A stretch of DNA of 64,000 nucleotides, from NCBI GenBank assembly GCA_913055785.1, contig CAJXLJ010000010.1:1-64000 (forward strand). The letters run 5' to 3'. This DNA comes from an uncultured Parvularculaceae bacterium. GTDB lineage: Bacteria; Pseudomonadota; Alphaproteobacteria; Caulobacterales; Parvularculaceae. Below are positions 39,066 to 48,204 of this stretch, one piece after another. The position numbers were made by a program, and so were the translations under genes. The notes beneath the pieces are model-generated. The model did no database searches, was not told the origin of the DNA, and worked only from the letters and a program-made list of their open reading frames with translations. The number at the start of each line of letters is the position of its first letter. Position 1 is the stretch's first letter.

Positions 39066-41288
39066 ATGCTGCTGGAGCGCCGTGACTTCCTGAAAGCGGG
39101 AATTACATCTGCAGGCGGACTGATAGTAGGGGTTGCCGTGTCAGGTTGCGGGCCGCGAACGGCGTCATCGCATCTGGAAAAACATTCGTTTGGCGTTTTT
39201 CTCGAAATCAGCAGCGACGGCCGCGTTCTGTTCCAGCTTTCTAAGCCGGAGATCGGTCAGGGCGTGGAAACGGGAATCCCGATGTTTGTGTGCGATGAAC
39301 TTGGCGGTTCGTGGGAGACATTCGATGTCGAGATAGCTCGATTTGAAATGTCCTCCGCTATTGCGGCCTTGCCGGATCGTCCGCAATTTTTCACGACGGG
39401 TGCGAGCAATGGCGTAAGACGGACCTGGGAGCCGCTGCGCAAAATGGCGGCGATCGCCCGTGATATGCTGGAGCGCGCCGCTGCTGCGCGCTGGGCGGTT
39501 GCGCCTGAAGAATGCGCCGCATCGCAAGGGCGCGTTGAACATAAGCCAAGCGGCCGGTCGTTTGGTTTCGGCGAGCTTGCCTCAGAAGCAGCCATGCTTG
39601 AGCCTTCGAATGAGCCCAAACTTAGATCGCCTTCTGACTATGTCCTCATTGGGCGGCCCTTGCCCAACCGCCGCGCGAAAGCCGTTGTTCGAGGTGAAGA
39701 ACGCTACGCCGTCGATGTCAGTTTGCCGGAAATGGCGCACGCCAGCATTGAGCGAGCGCCGACAGTCAGCGGTAAGATCCTGTCAATCGACGATAGCGCC
39801 GCACGTGCGGTTGCGGGCGTTATCGATGTTATCCCTATGGATGGATATCCAGCACCTGCTTCAGGCAACTCAGCTCTGGATGTCGACTTCACAATGCTGA
39901 TGAAGCCGGGCGTGGCGGTAATCGGGGAAAATCCATGGGCCGCGCTCAAGGGGCGCCGGGCGCTTCGCATTGAATGGGATGACGGACCGGCGGGCAAAAT
40001 CTCTCTTGAAGACTTTAAGCGTGAGATTGCTGAAAATCTTGACAGCCCGACTGAGACATCTGCCGATGTCGGCGCAGTCGAAGAAGCGCTCGGTCGCGCC
40101 GCCACATTAATCGAAGGCGATTATGAAAACCCTTTTCAGGCTTCATTCGGTCTGGAGCCGCTCAACGCGACGGCGCGTATGACTGAAGATGGAGGTCTTG
40201 AAATTTGGGCGGGCAGCCAATCGCCGCAAATGACAGCAGGGTTTATTGCGGAATGGCTAGATATGCCGCTGGAAAAAATAACGTTTCATAACATGAAGGG
40301 CGGCGGCGGTTTCGGGCGCCGTTTTTATTGCGACTTTGTCTCTGAGGCCGCCGCACTTGCGCGCAAAACCGGCAAACCAATAAAATTAATGTGGACGCGC
40401 GAGGATGATATTCAGCACACGAAATGCCATGCCTATCGCCAGGAGCGTCATCGTATCGGGCTTGATGAGAAAGCGCAGCCGATAGCATGGGATTACACAT
40501 CGAGTATGGGTCCCAACGATTGGATTGGGTTTCACGGGAGCTATGTGCCGTATTTTGGCGGGTTGGAACATCGCCGCGCCCGCTGGTCGGCGTCTGATAC
40601 GCACTTGCTTCACCGCGGCTCCTGGCGCTCGGTCATGTTGCATCCGCAGCATTTCACGCTTGAAAGCGCCGTCGACGAAGCGGCGCATGCGGCGGGCGAG
40701 GATCCGCTTGAAATGCGTTTGCGCTGGTTGACGACGCCCGTTTCTTATCCCGGCGAAGAAGTTGACGACGAGGAAATCGCAGCGCGCCGTATTGCGCAGA
40801 AGCGGGCGGAGAAAGTACTTCGTGTCGCCGGAGAAGCGAGCGGATGGGGGCGAACCTTGCCAGAAGGCGTAGGGATGGGCGTGGCGCTCGGCCGTTACAT
40901 CGATACGTTCGTTGGGCAAACCGCGGAAGTGGAAATTGTTGACGGCGCCGTACGTGTGCGCAAGCTCATTTGCGCTTTTGATTGCGGATTAGTCGTTAAT
41001 CCCAACCTCGTTCGCTCTCAAGTCGAAGGCAGTTTGGTTTGGGCGCTTGGGCCGGTTTTATTCGACGCGATAGACATCCAGCGGGGACGGGTCGTTCAAA
41101 GCAATTTTCACGATTATAGACTGCCCCGGCTTTCGGATACGCCTGAAATGGAAATTATCCTTGTGGAAAGCAACGGTCCGCCTGCGGGCGTCGGCGAGCC
41201 CGCCGTGATCGCCTTGGCCCCGGCTGTCGCTAACGCAGTATTCGCCGCAACGGGCCGGCGCGTTCGCACCTTACCGATCAGATTATGA
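39066..41288 (+). CDS. iorB: molybdopterin-binding oxidoreductase subunit, IorB-type
   Basis: The 740-residue protein starts with a twin-arginine-like signal (RRDFLKAGITSAGG) and a Cys in VSGCG, so it is exported folded. It belongs to the xanthine dehydrogenase large-subunit group, isoquinoline 1-oxidoreductase beta type: ISSDGRVLFQLSKPEIGQGV, the molybdopterin-contact NMKGGGGFGRRFYCDFVSEA, RGSWRSVMLHPQHF and the final GVGEPAVIALAPAVANAVF with the catalytic Glu. AGGAGG favours the ATG at 39066 over 39063. The usual partner, a small 2Fe-2S subunit (IorA), is not encoded nearby; both flanks are on other units. Codon use is somewhat more AT-rich than the neighbours. The substrate is unknown. Confidence 0.9.
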   Translation: MLLERRDFLKAGITSAGGLIVGVAVSGCGPRTASSHLEKHSFGVFLEISSDGRVLFQLSKPEIGQGVETGIPMFVCDELGGSWETFDVEIARFEMSSAIAALPDRPQFFTTGASNGVRRTWEPLRKMAAIARDMLERAAAARWAVAPEECAASQGRVEHKPSGRSFGFGELASEAAMLEPSNEPKLRSPSDYVLIGRPLPNRRAKAVVRGEERYAVDVSLPEMAHASIERAPTVSGKILSIDDSAARAVAGVIDVIPMDGYPAPASGNSALDVDFTMLMKPGVAVIGENPWAALKGRRALRIEWDDGPAGKISLEDFKREIAENLDSPTETSADVGAVEEALGRAATLIEGDYENPFQASFGLEPLNATARMTEDGGLEIWAGSQSPQMTAGFIAEWLDMPLEKITFHNMKGGGGFGRRFYCDFVSEAAALARKTGKPIKLMWTREDDIQHTKCHAYRQERHRIGLDEKAQPIAWDYTSSMGPNDWIGFHGSYVPYFGGLEHRRARWSASDTHLLHRGSWRSVMLHPQHFTLESAVDEAAHAAGEDPLEMRLRWLTTPVSYPGEEVDDEEIAARRIAQKRAEKVLRVAGEASGWGRTLPEGVGMGVALGRYIDTFVGQTAEVEIVDGAVRVRKLICAFDCGLVVNPNLVRSQVEGSLVWALGPVLFDAIDIQRGRVVQSNFHDYRLPRLSDTPEMEIILVESNGPPAGVGEPAVIALAPAVANAVFAATGRRVRTLPIRL

Positions 41289-41310
41289 GTTTAGTGCGAA
41301 GCGCCAATGA

Positions 41311-43455
41311 TTACGCGGCCGAAGATTGATTGGAGTTTTCCGGTTTGCAGCGGCTGCGCAGCGCTCGCGTTGCCGCGCTGATCAGGCGATCTTTCACGAC
41401 CGGCTTTGAGACGTAGTCGCACATGCCCATGGCGAGATATTTTTTTGCAACATCTTCAGCGGCGTCGGCGGTCAGGGCGATAACCGGCGTATCTTTCAGA
41501 TGGTCGATATCGCGCATCGCCGCAAAGGTCTGCGGTCCGTCCAGCACCGGCATGTGAATATCGAGAAGCACAAGGTCGACCGGTTCGCGGGCGAGAAGGC
41601 TGAGCGCATCCTTGCCGTTTTCCGCTTCGATGACGCCGGCGCCGCAAGCGTCGAGGAAACTGCGCGCCACCATGCGGTTCACCTTGTTGTCGTCGACCAC
41701 CAGAATGCGCGCGCCTTCAAGGCGGGCCGGACTGGCCGCACAGGAATTATCGGACGGCGCTTCGCTGGCGGCGGCGCCTTTCACAAGGCCGGCCCTGAAT
41801 GTGAAACGGAAGGTCGATCCCTTTCCCGGCGCGCTGGCAATGGTGATGTCGCCGCCCATTTTCTGGGCGAGCATGCGCGCGATGACGAGCCCCAGCCCGG
41901 TGCCGCCATAGCGTCTGCTGGTGGACGCGTCGCCCTGGCTGAAGGCAGAGAACAGGCGCTTTTGCGCTTCCTCGTCAATGCCGATTCCGGTGTCACTGAC
42001 GTCGATCGTCACCATTACGCCGCCATCATCCGCAGGCCTGGCGTCGGTCTTGAGGCTTACGCCGCCATCGGCGGTGAACTTGATAGCGTTGGAGACGAGA
42101 TTGGAAACGCATTGGCGCACGCGCAACGTATCGAACGATAACCGCGACGGTGTGCGCTCGGAAATTTCAAAGTCAAAACGCAGGGCTTTTTCATCGGCCA
42201 ATGGCCTGAACAGCCGCTCGATATGATCGAGCGCGCCGACGAGGCTGGCGTCGTCCGGCTCGATGTCGATTTTTCCGGCTTCGATTTTCGAAAGATCGAG
42301 AATATCATTGACCACAGCGAGCAGCATTTCGCCGGACTCGACGATGGTCTTGACCTTTTCATGCTGATGCGCGGGAAGGCCGTCCATCTCAAGCGAATGC
42401 GCCATGCCGAGCACGCCGTTGAGGGGCGTTCTGATTTCGTGACTCATATTGGCGAGGAACGCCGATTTGGCGTCGGAGGCGGCTTCCGCCTTCTTCTTGC
42501 TGTCTTCGAGCGTGCGCTTGGCGAGATAGAGTTCGGTCACGTCTTGTGAGATCATGATGATCCCGCCAATGGCGCCGTTCGGTTTGCGCCAGGGCCGCAC
42601 TTCCCAGCACAGCCATTGGGTCGAACCGTCCATACGATCGAAACGGTCGTATTGTTGACGTTCCGTGGCGCCGGCGAGACAGCGCTCATGGATATCTTTC
42701 CACCGCTTGGGGACTTCAGGGAAGATGTCGTAATGGGAGCGCCCAATGATATCCTGGCGCTCCAGTCCATAATCCGCCAGCCAGCGGTCGCTCACTTCGG
42801 TATAACGAACCTCTTTGTCGAACATGGCGACGGCGATCGGCGCATTGCGTGCGAACGCCGATAGGAGCTCGCGGCTGCGATCGACGCCGAGAGCGTAGGC
42901 CTCCATGCGGCTGGAGAAATAAAACGACGCGCAGATTGCGATAACGACCATGGCGACCAGAACGAAAGTCGCGGCCGTTCGGATGTTGGATTCAGGATAA
43001 GGCGTATCCACAACCAGACCGGCCAGATCCGCCCCATACAAACCGGCGATGCACGCAATCGTGACGGCGCCCGTCAACATGGCGAGCTTCGCGCCGAGGA
43101 AAAAACCAGCGAGCAGCGGCGCAATCGCGAAAAACGGCGCGACATGCCCGTCAACGCCGCCGTTCAACGTTGCAACGATTGTCACCGCCACGACGGCGGT
43201 CGCGGTCATAATGAATGCAGGCGCTTTGACACGGCGCGACCTCGCCGCCCAGTAGCCGAGAGCAAAGCATGCCGCCGCCGCAGCGCCGCCGAGAATTACG
43301 CCCGGCCGAACGGCGGGAAAGACGAAAAGAGCGAACAGCACATAGACGCTCACCATCGCCGACGTGAGATAGGCGATGTTTCTGAACGGCTCCACTTTCG
43401 ACTCTTCTAACGTCTGAGTGGGCGTTAACCAATCAATAATGTTCTGCTCGCTCAT
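41311..43455 (-). CDS. hybrid histidine kinase with 6-TM sensor, PAS and receiver
   Basis: The 714-residue protein has an N-terminal membrane region of about six segments (residues 30-185), a PAS domain (RNAPIAVAMFDKEVRYTEVS, MDGSTQWLCWEVRPW), HisKA with ANMSHEIRTPLNG and His339, and an ATPase domain (NLVSNAIKFTADG, VSDTGIGID, RYGGTGLGLVIARML). It ends in a receiver with Asp632 (LVLLDIHMPVLDG). The membrane part has the look of MASE-type sensor domains. It ends 23 bases before the convergent iorB stop. No partner regulator is adjacent, so phosphate probably passes through a separate HPt protein. Confidence 0.92.
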   Translation of the reverse strand: MSEQNIIDWLTPTQTLEESKVEPFRNIAYLTSAMVSVYVLFALFVFPAVRPGVILGGAAAAACFALGYWAARSRRVKAPAFIMTATAVVAVTIVATLNGGVDGHVAPFFAIAPLLAGFFLGAKLAMLTGAVTIACIAGLYGADLAGLVVDTPYPESNIRTAATFVLVAMVVIAICASFYFSSRMEAYALGVDRSRELLSAFARNAPIAVAMFDKEVRYTEVSDRWLADYGLERQDIIGRSHYDIFPEVPKRWKDIHERCLAGATERQQYDRFDRMDGSTQWLCWEVRPWRKPNGAIGGIIMISQDVTELYLAKRTLEDSKKKAEAASDAKSAFLANMSHEIRTPLNGVLGMAHSLEMDGLPAHQHEKVKTIVESGEMLLAVVNDILDLSKIEAGKIDIEPDDASLVGALDHIERLFRPLADEKALRFDFEISERTPSRLSFDTLRVRQCVSNLVSNAIKFTADGGVSLKTDARPADDGGVMVTIDVSDTGIGIDEEAQKRLFSAFSQGDASTSRRYGGTGLGLVIARMLAQKMGGDITIASAPGKGSTFRFTFRAGLVKGAAASEAPSDNSCAASPARLEGARILVVDDNKVNRMVARSFLDACGAGVIEAENGKDALSLLAREPVDLVLLDIHMPVLDGPQTFAAMRDIDHLKDTPVIALTADAAEDVAKKYLAMGMCDYVSKPVVKDRLISAATRALRSRCKPENSNQSSAA

Positions 43456-43543
43456 GGTTCCGCAGATTTTTCAGCAATTGTTCCGAAATAAGATTAATCC
43501 TGGGTATAAGGATGAAATTTTCACTGCCGGAAGAAGCATCTGT

Positions 43544-43882
43544 ATGACCGAAGAAGCCCGCCTCAAGACCGAAATCCGCGTTTCAGCGCAGCTTCGCCGG
43601 GCGCGCGCCGCGGGCGCGTTCGCCACGATCGCCCGCAAGGGCGATCCGGATGCGGGCGCCGTCGCGGTGAAGGTCTATCTCGGGGGCCGGACGGCGCGCC
43701 TCTTCGTGCAAAGCCGCGATCTCGACGGCGCCGCGATCTGGCGCGAGCCCTTCGGCGACGACGCGCCGGCGGACGGCTCCGAAGAAAAAGTCGACCGCTG
43801 GCTTGAAAAGGAAGCCTCGATCGACCCCGATCTCTGGATCGTCGAAATCGAGGACAGGGAAGGGCGGCCGTTTGTGGACTAG
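43544..43882 (+). CDS. DUF1491 family protein
   Basis: The 112-residue protein starts at 43544 after GGAAGAAG; the longer frame begins inside the promoter region of the divergent kinase. It matches DUF1491 from alphaproteobacteria: LKTEIRVSAQLRRARAAGAF, ARKGDPDAGAVAVKVYLGG, LWIVEIEDREGRPFVD. The family is short, soluble and without known function. It is convergent with the DUF2336 gene, five bases apart. Confidence 0.85.
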   Translation: MTEEARLKTEIRVSAQLRRARAAGAFATIARKGDPDAGAVAVKVYLGGRTARLFVQSRDLDGAAIWREPFGDDAPADGSEEKVDRWLEKEASIDPDLWIVEIEDREGRPFVD

Positions 43883-43887
43883 TCCCG

Positions 43888-45030
43888 TCACCCCGCGCGG
43901 CGCAGCGCGACGTCATGCAGTTTCGGACCGGCCGGCCGCGTTTGCGCGCTCGCCTGCGCGCGCACCCGCCAGAACCGCATCACCCGCTCCGCCGCTTCCT
44001 GCGGAATCTTGAGATAAAGATCGAGAATCCTCAGCGCCTTGTTCTGTTCGGTCTCGCCGCGTTGAAGGCTGAACACGATCTTGGCGAAGGTCGGCCGCTC
44101 CAGGCCCGCGGCGCGGCTGGCGATCGCGAGGGACTCCCAGGTGCGGTCCTTGAGGATCGCCTGCGTCGTCGAGGGATCGATGCCGGTGAGGTGGGAATAG
44201 GCGAGCAGGAATTCCGTCGGCCGCCGGTTTTCGAGAAGCTCCTTGATCAGCGCTTCGTTGATCGCGTTCGCCTTGATCTTTTCCGAGATGAACGATTGCG
44301 CCGCGGCGACTTCCGACTGCGCGTCATTGACCGCTTCTGAAAGAATCTTTTCGCGATTGGCTTTCACCGCCTCGTCGATCACTGACGGGTCGAGATAGTC
44401 CGAGCGCTTGAGGATTTCCCTTTTCAGCGCGGCGGAGACGAAGAAATACATTTTCGTCAGCAGTTTCGGCGGCAGGTCCAGCCGCTCCGCCATCGGCTTT
44501 TGCAGCGTTTTGACGGCTCGGGCGCGCTCGACCATCTGTTCCATGGACGGCGCGTCGAACTCGGCGCCGCGATTGGCGGCGAGTGAGACCAGCACTTCTT
44601 CGCCGCCGCGCTGGACGAGTTCGGCGGTGAGCTTTTCCGGCACCCGCCGGCGCCGGGTGATCGCTTTCATGTGGTCCTGTCCGCGCTGGCGGATCACGCG
44701 GATCAGGTCCTCTTCAGTCAGCGCCTCGCTGCGCCGGAGCACCGGCTCGGCGACCGAAATCTCGTCATGGGCGAGCTGGCGGATCAGGGTCTTCGGGGCC
44801 GAGGGCTGGTCGGCGAGCTTTTCGGCGATTTCGCGGCGGAGCGAAATTTCGACCTGTTCGGTCACCCGTGACATGATGACGTCAAAATGTTGGAGTTCGC
44901 TCGACGTATAGCGGTCGGGCGCGGCCATGAAGACATCGGTGATTTCCCGCAAGAGGTCTCGACGCTTTTCGCTCGAGCCTTCCTTGGCGACGGAAATCAG
45001 TTCTTTGAGGCGCGACATTCCGGCCGACAT
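43888..45030 (-). CDS. DUF2336 domain protein
   Basis: The 380-residue protein is a canonical DUF2336 member: LKELISVAKEGSSEKRRDLL, YTSSELQHFDVIMSRVTEQV, SLRREIAEKLADQPSAPKTL, and the central helical repeats with AHDEISVAEPVLRRSEALTE. It ends with TFAKIVFSLQRGETEQNKAL and PQEAAERVMRFWRVRA. The fold is probably an alpha-solenoid. It is more typical than the copy at 15.1 kb and shares the same order of motifs, so the two are paralogues. Members of this family have been linked to cell-surface and developmental traits in Caulobacter relatives, but no mechanism follows from sequence. Confidence 0.88.
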   Translation of the reverse strand: MSAGMSRLKELISVAKEGSSEKRRDLLREITDVFMAAPDRYTSSELQHFDVIMSRVTEQVEISLRREIAEKLADQPSAPKTLIRQLAHDEISVAEPVLRRSEALTEEDLIRVIRQRGQDHMKAITRRRRVPEKLTAELVQRGGEEVLVSLAANRGAEFDAPSMEQMVERARAVKTLQKPMAERLDLPPKLLTKMYFFVSAALKREILKRSDYLDPSVIDEAVKANREKILSEAVNDAQSEVAAAQSFISEKIKANAINEALIKELLENRRPTEFLLAYSHLTGIDPSTTQAILKDRTWESLAIASRAAGLERPTFAKIVFSLQRGETEQNKALRILDLYLKIPQEAAERVMRFWRVRAQASAQTRPAGPKLHDVALRRAG

Positions 45031-45144
45031 TCGGGAGACCTCTGCACGGGACCTTTCACAAGCGGCGTAGATTGTGCGAAGGAAGGGTAAACAATCCGTC
45101 GCCCGGCGCGTGAAGAGACGAGAGATCGAAGGAGTATTTCGGTA

Positions 45145-45879
45145 ATGCAGTTTTCAGGTGTAAAAGCGGTAACCTTAGCATTCTTGTCTGCAATTTTATT
45201 GAACGCCTGCAGCACGCTTTCAGGCGGCGGATTTGACGGCGGAAGCGGCGATTTCGCCGCCGGCTCGCGGCTTTCCTACAACCTTTCGGGCGGCGATCGC
45301 AGCGCGCTCGCCGATGCGTTTTTGAGCGCCATGGAGACCGGCGCCGAAACGCCGTGGCGCGGGCGCAACGCAAACGGCGCCGTGACGCCCGGCGATTATT
45401 CCCTTTCAAACCTTAAAGCCGATCCGAGAGAACGGCTGATCCTTGCACGGTCCGATATCGATATCGCGCGCCGCATGGAAACCGACCTCGGGTTGTACGC
45501 CCTCACCAGCAATTCCAACGTTCGCACCGGTCCGGGTACGACATATAAAATCGCGACCATGCTGCCGTCGGGCGCCGGCGTCGAGGTTGTCGGCCGCGTT
45601 GTCGGCGCGCCCTGGATGCTGGTTTCCCATGAGGGCCGTATCGCCGGCTATATCCACGAGAACCTGATGATCAAGGCGCCGGGAACCGAACTGGAGCTGG
45701 CGGGCGGGCCGCATCGCCGGCCGATCCTCTGCCGGGAATTCATCCAGCGCGTCGAAGTCTACGGCGAGGTTGACGCCTGGACCGGCGGCGCCTGCAACGA
45801 CGGCGCCGGCTGGCGCCTTGCCGCGGAGCCGGAGCCGCTGGCGGAAGACTATGTCGACGACGAACTGATGGGGCTATAG
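45145..45879 (+). CDS. SH3-domain lipoprotein with surface-antigen-like ends
   Basis: The 244-residue protein has a lipoprotein signal (FLSAILLNACS, lipobox LNAC). Residues 30-95 read LSYNLSGGDRSALADAFLSA and similar words, which occur in the 17 kDa or RT0821/Lpp0805-type surface antigens. Residues 112-180 form a bacterial SH3 domain (TSNSNVRTGPGTTYKIATML, GAPWMLVSHEGRIAGYIHEN). The end, RPILCREFIQRVEVYGEVDA, resembles the surface-antigen C terminus again. Such proteins bind peptidoglycan and hold the envelope together. The order antigen-SH3-antigen is a domain insertion. Confidence 0.82.
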   Translation: MQFSGVKAVTLAFLSAILLNACSTLSGGGFDGGSGDFAAGSRLSYNLSGGDRSALADAFLSAMETGAETPWRGRNANGAVTPGDYSLSNLKADPRERLILARSDIDIARRMETDLGLYALTSNSNVRTGPGTTYKIATMLPSGAGVEVVGRVVGAPWMLVSHEGRIAGYIHENLMIKAPGTELELAGGPHRRPILCREFIQRVEVYGEVDAWTGGACNDGAGWRLAAEPEPLAEDYVDDELMGL

Positions 45880-45895
45880 GCGTTCGTCCGATGTG

Positions 45896-46456
45896 CTAGT
45901 CGATCAGCACCTTCGCCGGCAGCACTGCGTCGGCGCCGCATGCATAGGTCCCCGACATTACGTCCTTGGCGACGCTGGTGATCTTGAGGTTGCACTTGCC
46001 CCAGTTGAGGATGAAGCCCTTGTTGATGAAGGCGCCCTTGTAGTTCCCGTTAAAACTGATCTCGCCGTTCTCAAGGATGGCGAGCCGGGTGAAGGTGGTC
46101 TGGCTGTAACGGTCGTAAGCGTTTTGTTCTGCGGCGTTTGGCTCGTCCGGCAGGGTCAGTTCCATGGTGAACTGCGTTCTCTTTTTGAGGAAATGGCGCA
46201 GGCCGAGAAAGATCAGGTCGGAATCGTTGCTGTCGAACGCAGCGTCGAAGGCTTCCCGCCGCACGAGATCGTCGTCGCTTTTCAGCCCTTCCTCGATCGC
46301 CGCCATGCGCAGGCTCTTTTCTGCATTCGGACTGATCAGGGTTTTGTACTCTTCGAGAAATCGCGCGCGCTCGCGGATCTCTTCAAGGTTTTGCGCGGCG
46401 GCCGGCGTGATGACGGCGGCCGCGCAGGCGATGGCGGTGATGAGCAGGTTTTTCAT
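45896..46456 (-). CDS. secreted protein of unknown function
   Basis: The 186-residue protein starts with GGAGGGG six to eight bases upstream and a signal peptide (MKNLLITAIACAAAVITPAA, cleavage after AAA-QN). The mature part begins with a helical stretch (LEEIRERARFLEEYKTLISP) and continues with a beta-rich C-terminal half containing two cysteines (GKCNLKITSVAKDV, GTYACGADAVLPAKV). The ATG overlaps the previous gene's stop as TAATG, so the two are co-translated. I recognise no family. Confidence 0.75.
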   Translation of the reverse strand: MKNLLITAIACAAAVITPAAAQNLEEIRERARFLEEYKTLISPNAEKSLRMAAIEEGLKSDDDLVRREAFDAAFDSNDSDLIFLGLRHFLKKRTQFTMELTLPDEPNAAEQNAYDRYSQTTFTRLAILENGEISFNGNYKGAFINKGFILNWGKCNLKITSVAKDVMSGTYACGADAVLPAKVLID

Positions 46457-47070
46457 TATTCCCCTCCAATAGTTTCCGTACTGAAATGTTTGGTGCGAAC
46501 AAAGCCGTATTCGTCGCCGGACCGCACCACATACCATGGGGCGTCGGCGACCTTGCCGTAGAGCGTTACCTGATCGCCGAGCTGCAGCCGGCGGATATGC
46601 GGCGCGCGCAAGGTGGAAGGTTCGGGATAGACATAGGCTTCCCCGGTCTCGACGATGCGCGTTTCTTCATGCGGCTGAACGAGAACGCCCTTGATGGTGA
46701 CCAGACCGCTGTCGTCGTCGCGCGCGATTTCGGCTGGCGGTTCGGTTTCCGAAGGCGGCCGGGTTTCAAGCGAGACCGGCCGCAATGTCGTTTCCGGCAC
46801 GGTCTGCGGCGCCTGCTGCTGCTGGCTCTCAGCGTTGGAGGGCGCGCCCGCGCCGGCTGTCGGGCCGGGCGGCGTTGTCTGTTCGGCTTTTTCCTCGCCG
46901 AGGAAATGCTCGAGAATAGGTACGCTTGCCGCGCCCAGCGCGCCGATGCAGGCGGCGATGATTTCCGGCCGCATATATAGCGGTTTTTTCCCGGCTGTTT
47001 CGGGCGCCGGGGCTGTCTTCACCGCTTCCGCCGCCGCAGCCGGTCTTGTTTCCGTGTTCTCTTCGCTCAC
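46456..47070 (-). CDS. membrane-anchored SH3 domain protein
   Basis: The 204-residue protein has a cytoplasmic Ala/Pro-rich start, one membrane segment near residues 34-53 (MRPEIIAACIGALGAASVPI), a long Pro/Thr/Gln linker and a C-terminal bacterial SH3-like domain (GEAYVYPEPSTLRAPHIRRL, QVTLYGKVADAPWYVVRSGD, EYGFVRTKHFS). It probably senses or binds cell-wall material on the outer face. It is coupled to the next gene by TAATG and shares with the SH3 lipoprotein at 45.1 kb the APW words of the domain. Confidence 0.78.
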   Translation of the reverse strand: MSEENTETRPAAAAEAVKTAPAPETAGKKPLYMRPEIIAACIGALGAASVPILEHFLGEEKAEQTTPPGPTAGAGAPSNAESQQQQAPQTVPETTLRPVSLETRPPSETEPPAEIARDDDSGLVTIKGVLVQPHEETRIVETGEAYVYPEPSTLRAPHIRRLQLGDQVTLYGKVADAPWYVVRSGDEYGFVRTKHFSTETIGGE

Positions 47071-47148
47071 GCGGCCCCGCCCGCTATGGCTGTCGTCCTG
47101 ACGGCCAGCCTACTGAAAAAGCGCCGGAATTGGAAGCCGGCCGGGCCC

Positions 47149-47658
47149 CTAGGGTTTTTTCATGGTGACGAGCTGGACCGAGTTCTGGGCGCCCGAATTC
47201 ATGATCGTATAGGCGGTGAGACGCGCATCCTTTTCGAAATTGATGGTGGTCATTTGCGGAACAGGCTGGCGAAACTGCGTTTCGGTCCAGCCGCCGGCGG
47301 TCATTTTCTCGCGCGCGAAGGCGACGATCGCATCGACGTCTTCATCGGTCATGGCGTTGATCGAAAAGCCGCCCGGCGCCGGCGACACTGCAGCGATGTT
47401 CCAGCCCTCCGAGACCGATACGTCTTCGGGAAAACCGTCGGGCAGGTCGAGCCCCGTGCCGACCTTGGCGCCGTTGACGCCCTTGATCTCGACGCTTTTG
47501 ACTTCGCCGTCATCGTCAAGTTCGACATCGGCGTCGATCCCGTATTTTGCGGCCTGGTCTTCCATCTTCTTCTCGCGCGCTTCTTCGCTTCCGCCGCCGC
47601 AGCCGGCGAGAATAAGTGCGGCGCCGCCAAGCAAGGCGGCGATGGACAGGTTCTTCAT
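47149..47658 (-). CDS. small lipoprotein
   Basis: The 169-residue protein has a lipoprotein signal (LSIAALLGGAALILAGCGG, lipobox LAGC), then a charged helix (EEAREKKMEDQAAKYGIDAD) and a beta-rich part (TGLDLPDGFPEDVSVSEGWN, INFEKDARLTAYTIMNSGAQ). This looks like the alphaproteobacterial lipoproteins of about 170 residues with a DGFP word near the middle. The function is unknown. It stands alone between the SH3 operon and a repeat. Confidence 0.75.
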   Translation of the reverse strand: MKNLSIAALLGGAALILAGCGGGSEEAREKKMEDQAAKYGIDADVELDDDGEVKSVEIKGVNGAKVGTGLDLPDGFPEDVSVSEGWNIAAVSPAPGGFSINAMTDEDVDAIVAFAREKMTAGGWTETQFRQPVPQMTTINFEKDARLTAYTIMNSGAQNSVQLVTMKKP

Positions 47659-47739
47659 GATTGCAAACTCCCCTTTGGCTGTGCGCCAGTCTAGACTGCG
47701 CCGCGACGAGGGTCGAGAGGAAGAGATCGTTTGTGCAAT

Positions 47740-47854
47740 CTCAGTTTGCCTTCATCCTGAGGGTTCTTTCGCCTTTGCCCTTCGTGACGCCGGCCTTCGG
47801 CCGGCCCTCAGGATGAAGGCGAAAGAACGTCACGAAGGACGAAGGAAAACTGAG
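47740..47854. repeat. dispersed palindromic repeat, copy 3
   Basis: GCCTTCATCCTGAGGG at 47748-47763 and CCCTCAGGATGAAGGC at 47805-47820 are perfect 16-base inverted arms. Outside them CTCAGTTT at 47740-47747 and AAACTGAG at 47847-47854 are also inverted, and GTTCTTTCGCC is repeated inverted in between, so the element is a nest of hairpins. It lies between two genes on the minus strand. Confidence 0.85.
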
Positions 47855-47874
47855 ATGCGATGGTCCCGTTCCGG

Positions 47875-48186
47875 TCAGCCCTTCGGCGACGGCAGGCCGA
47901 GAACCCCGGTCAGCGCCTCGAGATAGATCGAAAACGCCTTGCGTCCGGTCTTGGTGAGCCGCACCGTGGTGAGCGGCTTGCGGCCGACAATGCGTTTGTC
48001 GACGGCGACATAATCGGCTTCCTCGAGTTTTCTGAGCTGTACGGACAGATTGCCCTGGGTGACGCCGAGCACGTCTTTCAACTCGGTGAAGCTCGCCGAC
48101 TCCGCATTGGCGAGATAGGCCATGACGCCCATGCGCAGGCGGCCGTGAATCACTTCGTTGATCTTATCGATGTCGAAATCGGGCAC
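47875..48186 (-). CDS. winged-helix transcriptional regulator
   Basis: The 103-residue protein is a one-domain winged-helix DNA-binding protein: INEVIHGRLRMGVMAYLANA, SASFTELKDVLGVTQGNLSV with the recognition helix, then the wing (DKRIVGRKPLTTVRLTKTGR) and a C-terminal dimer helix. This is the MarR/ArsR-like group often annotated as winged helix DNA-binding domain. It is the last gene of a three-gene operon with an acyltransferase and a membrane protein, 18 bases downstream. The promoter of that operon carries a long inverted repeat, and this regulator is the likely binder. Confidence 0.87.
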   Translation of the reverse strand: MPDFDIDKINEVIHGRLRMGVMAYLANAESASFTELKDVLGVTQGNLSVQLRKLEEADYVAVDKRIVGRKPLTTVRLTKTGRKAFSIYLEALTGVLGLPSPKG

Positions 48187-48204
48187 AGGGAGCTACGGTC
48201 GTTT

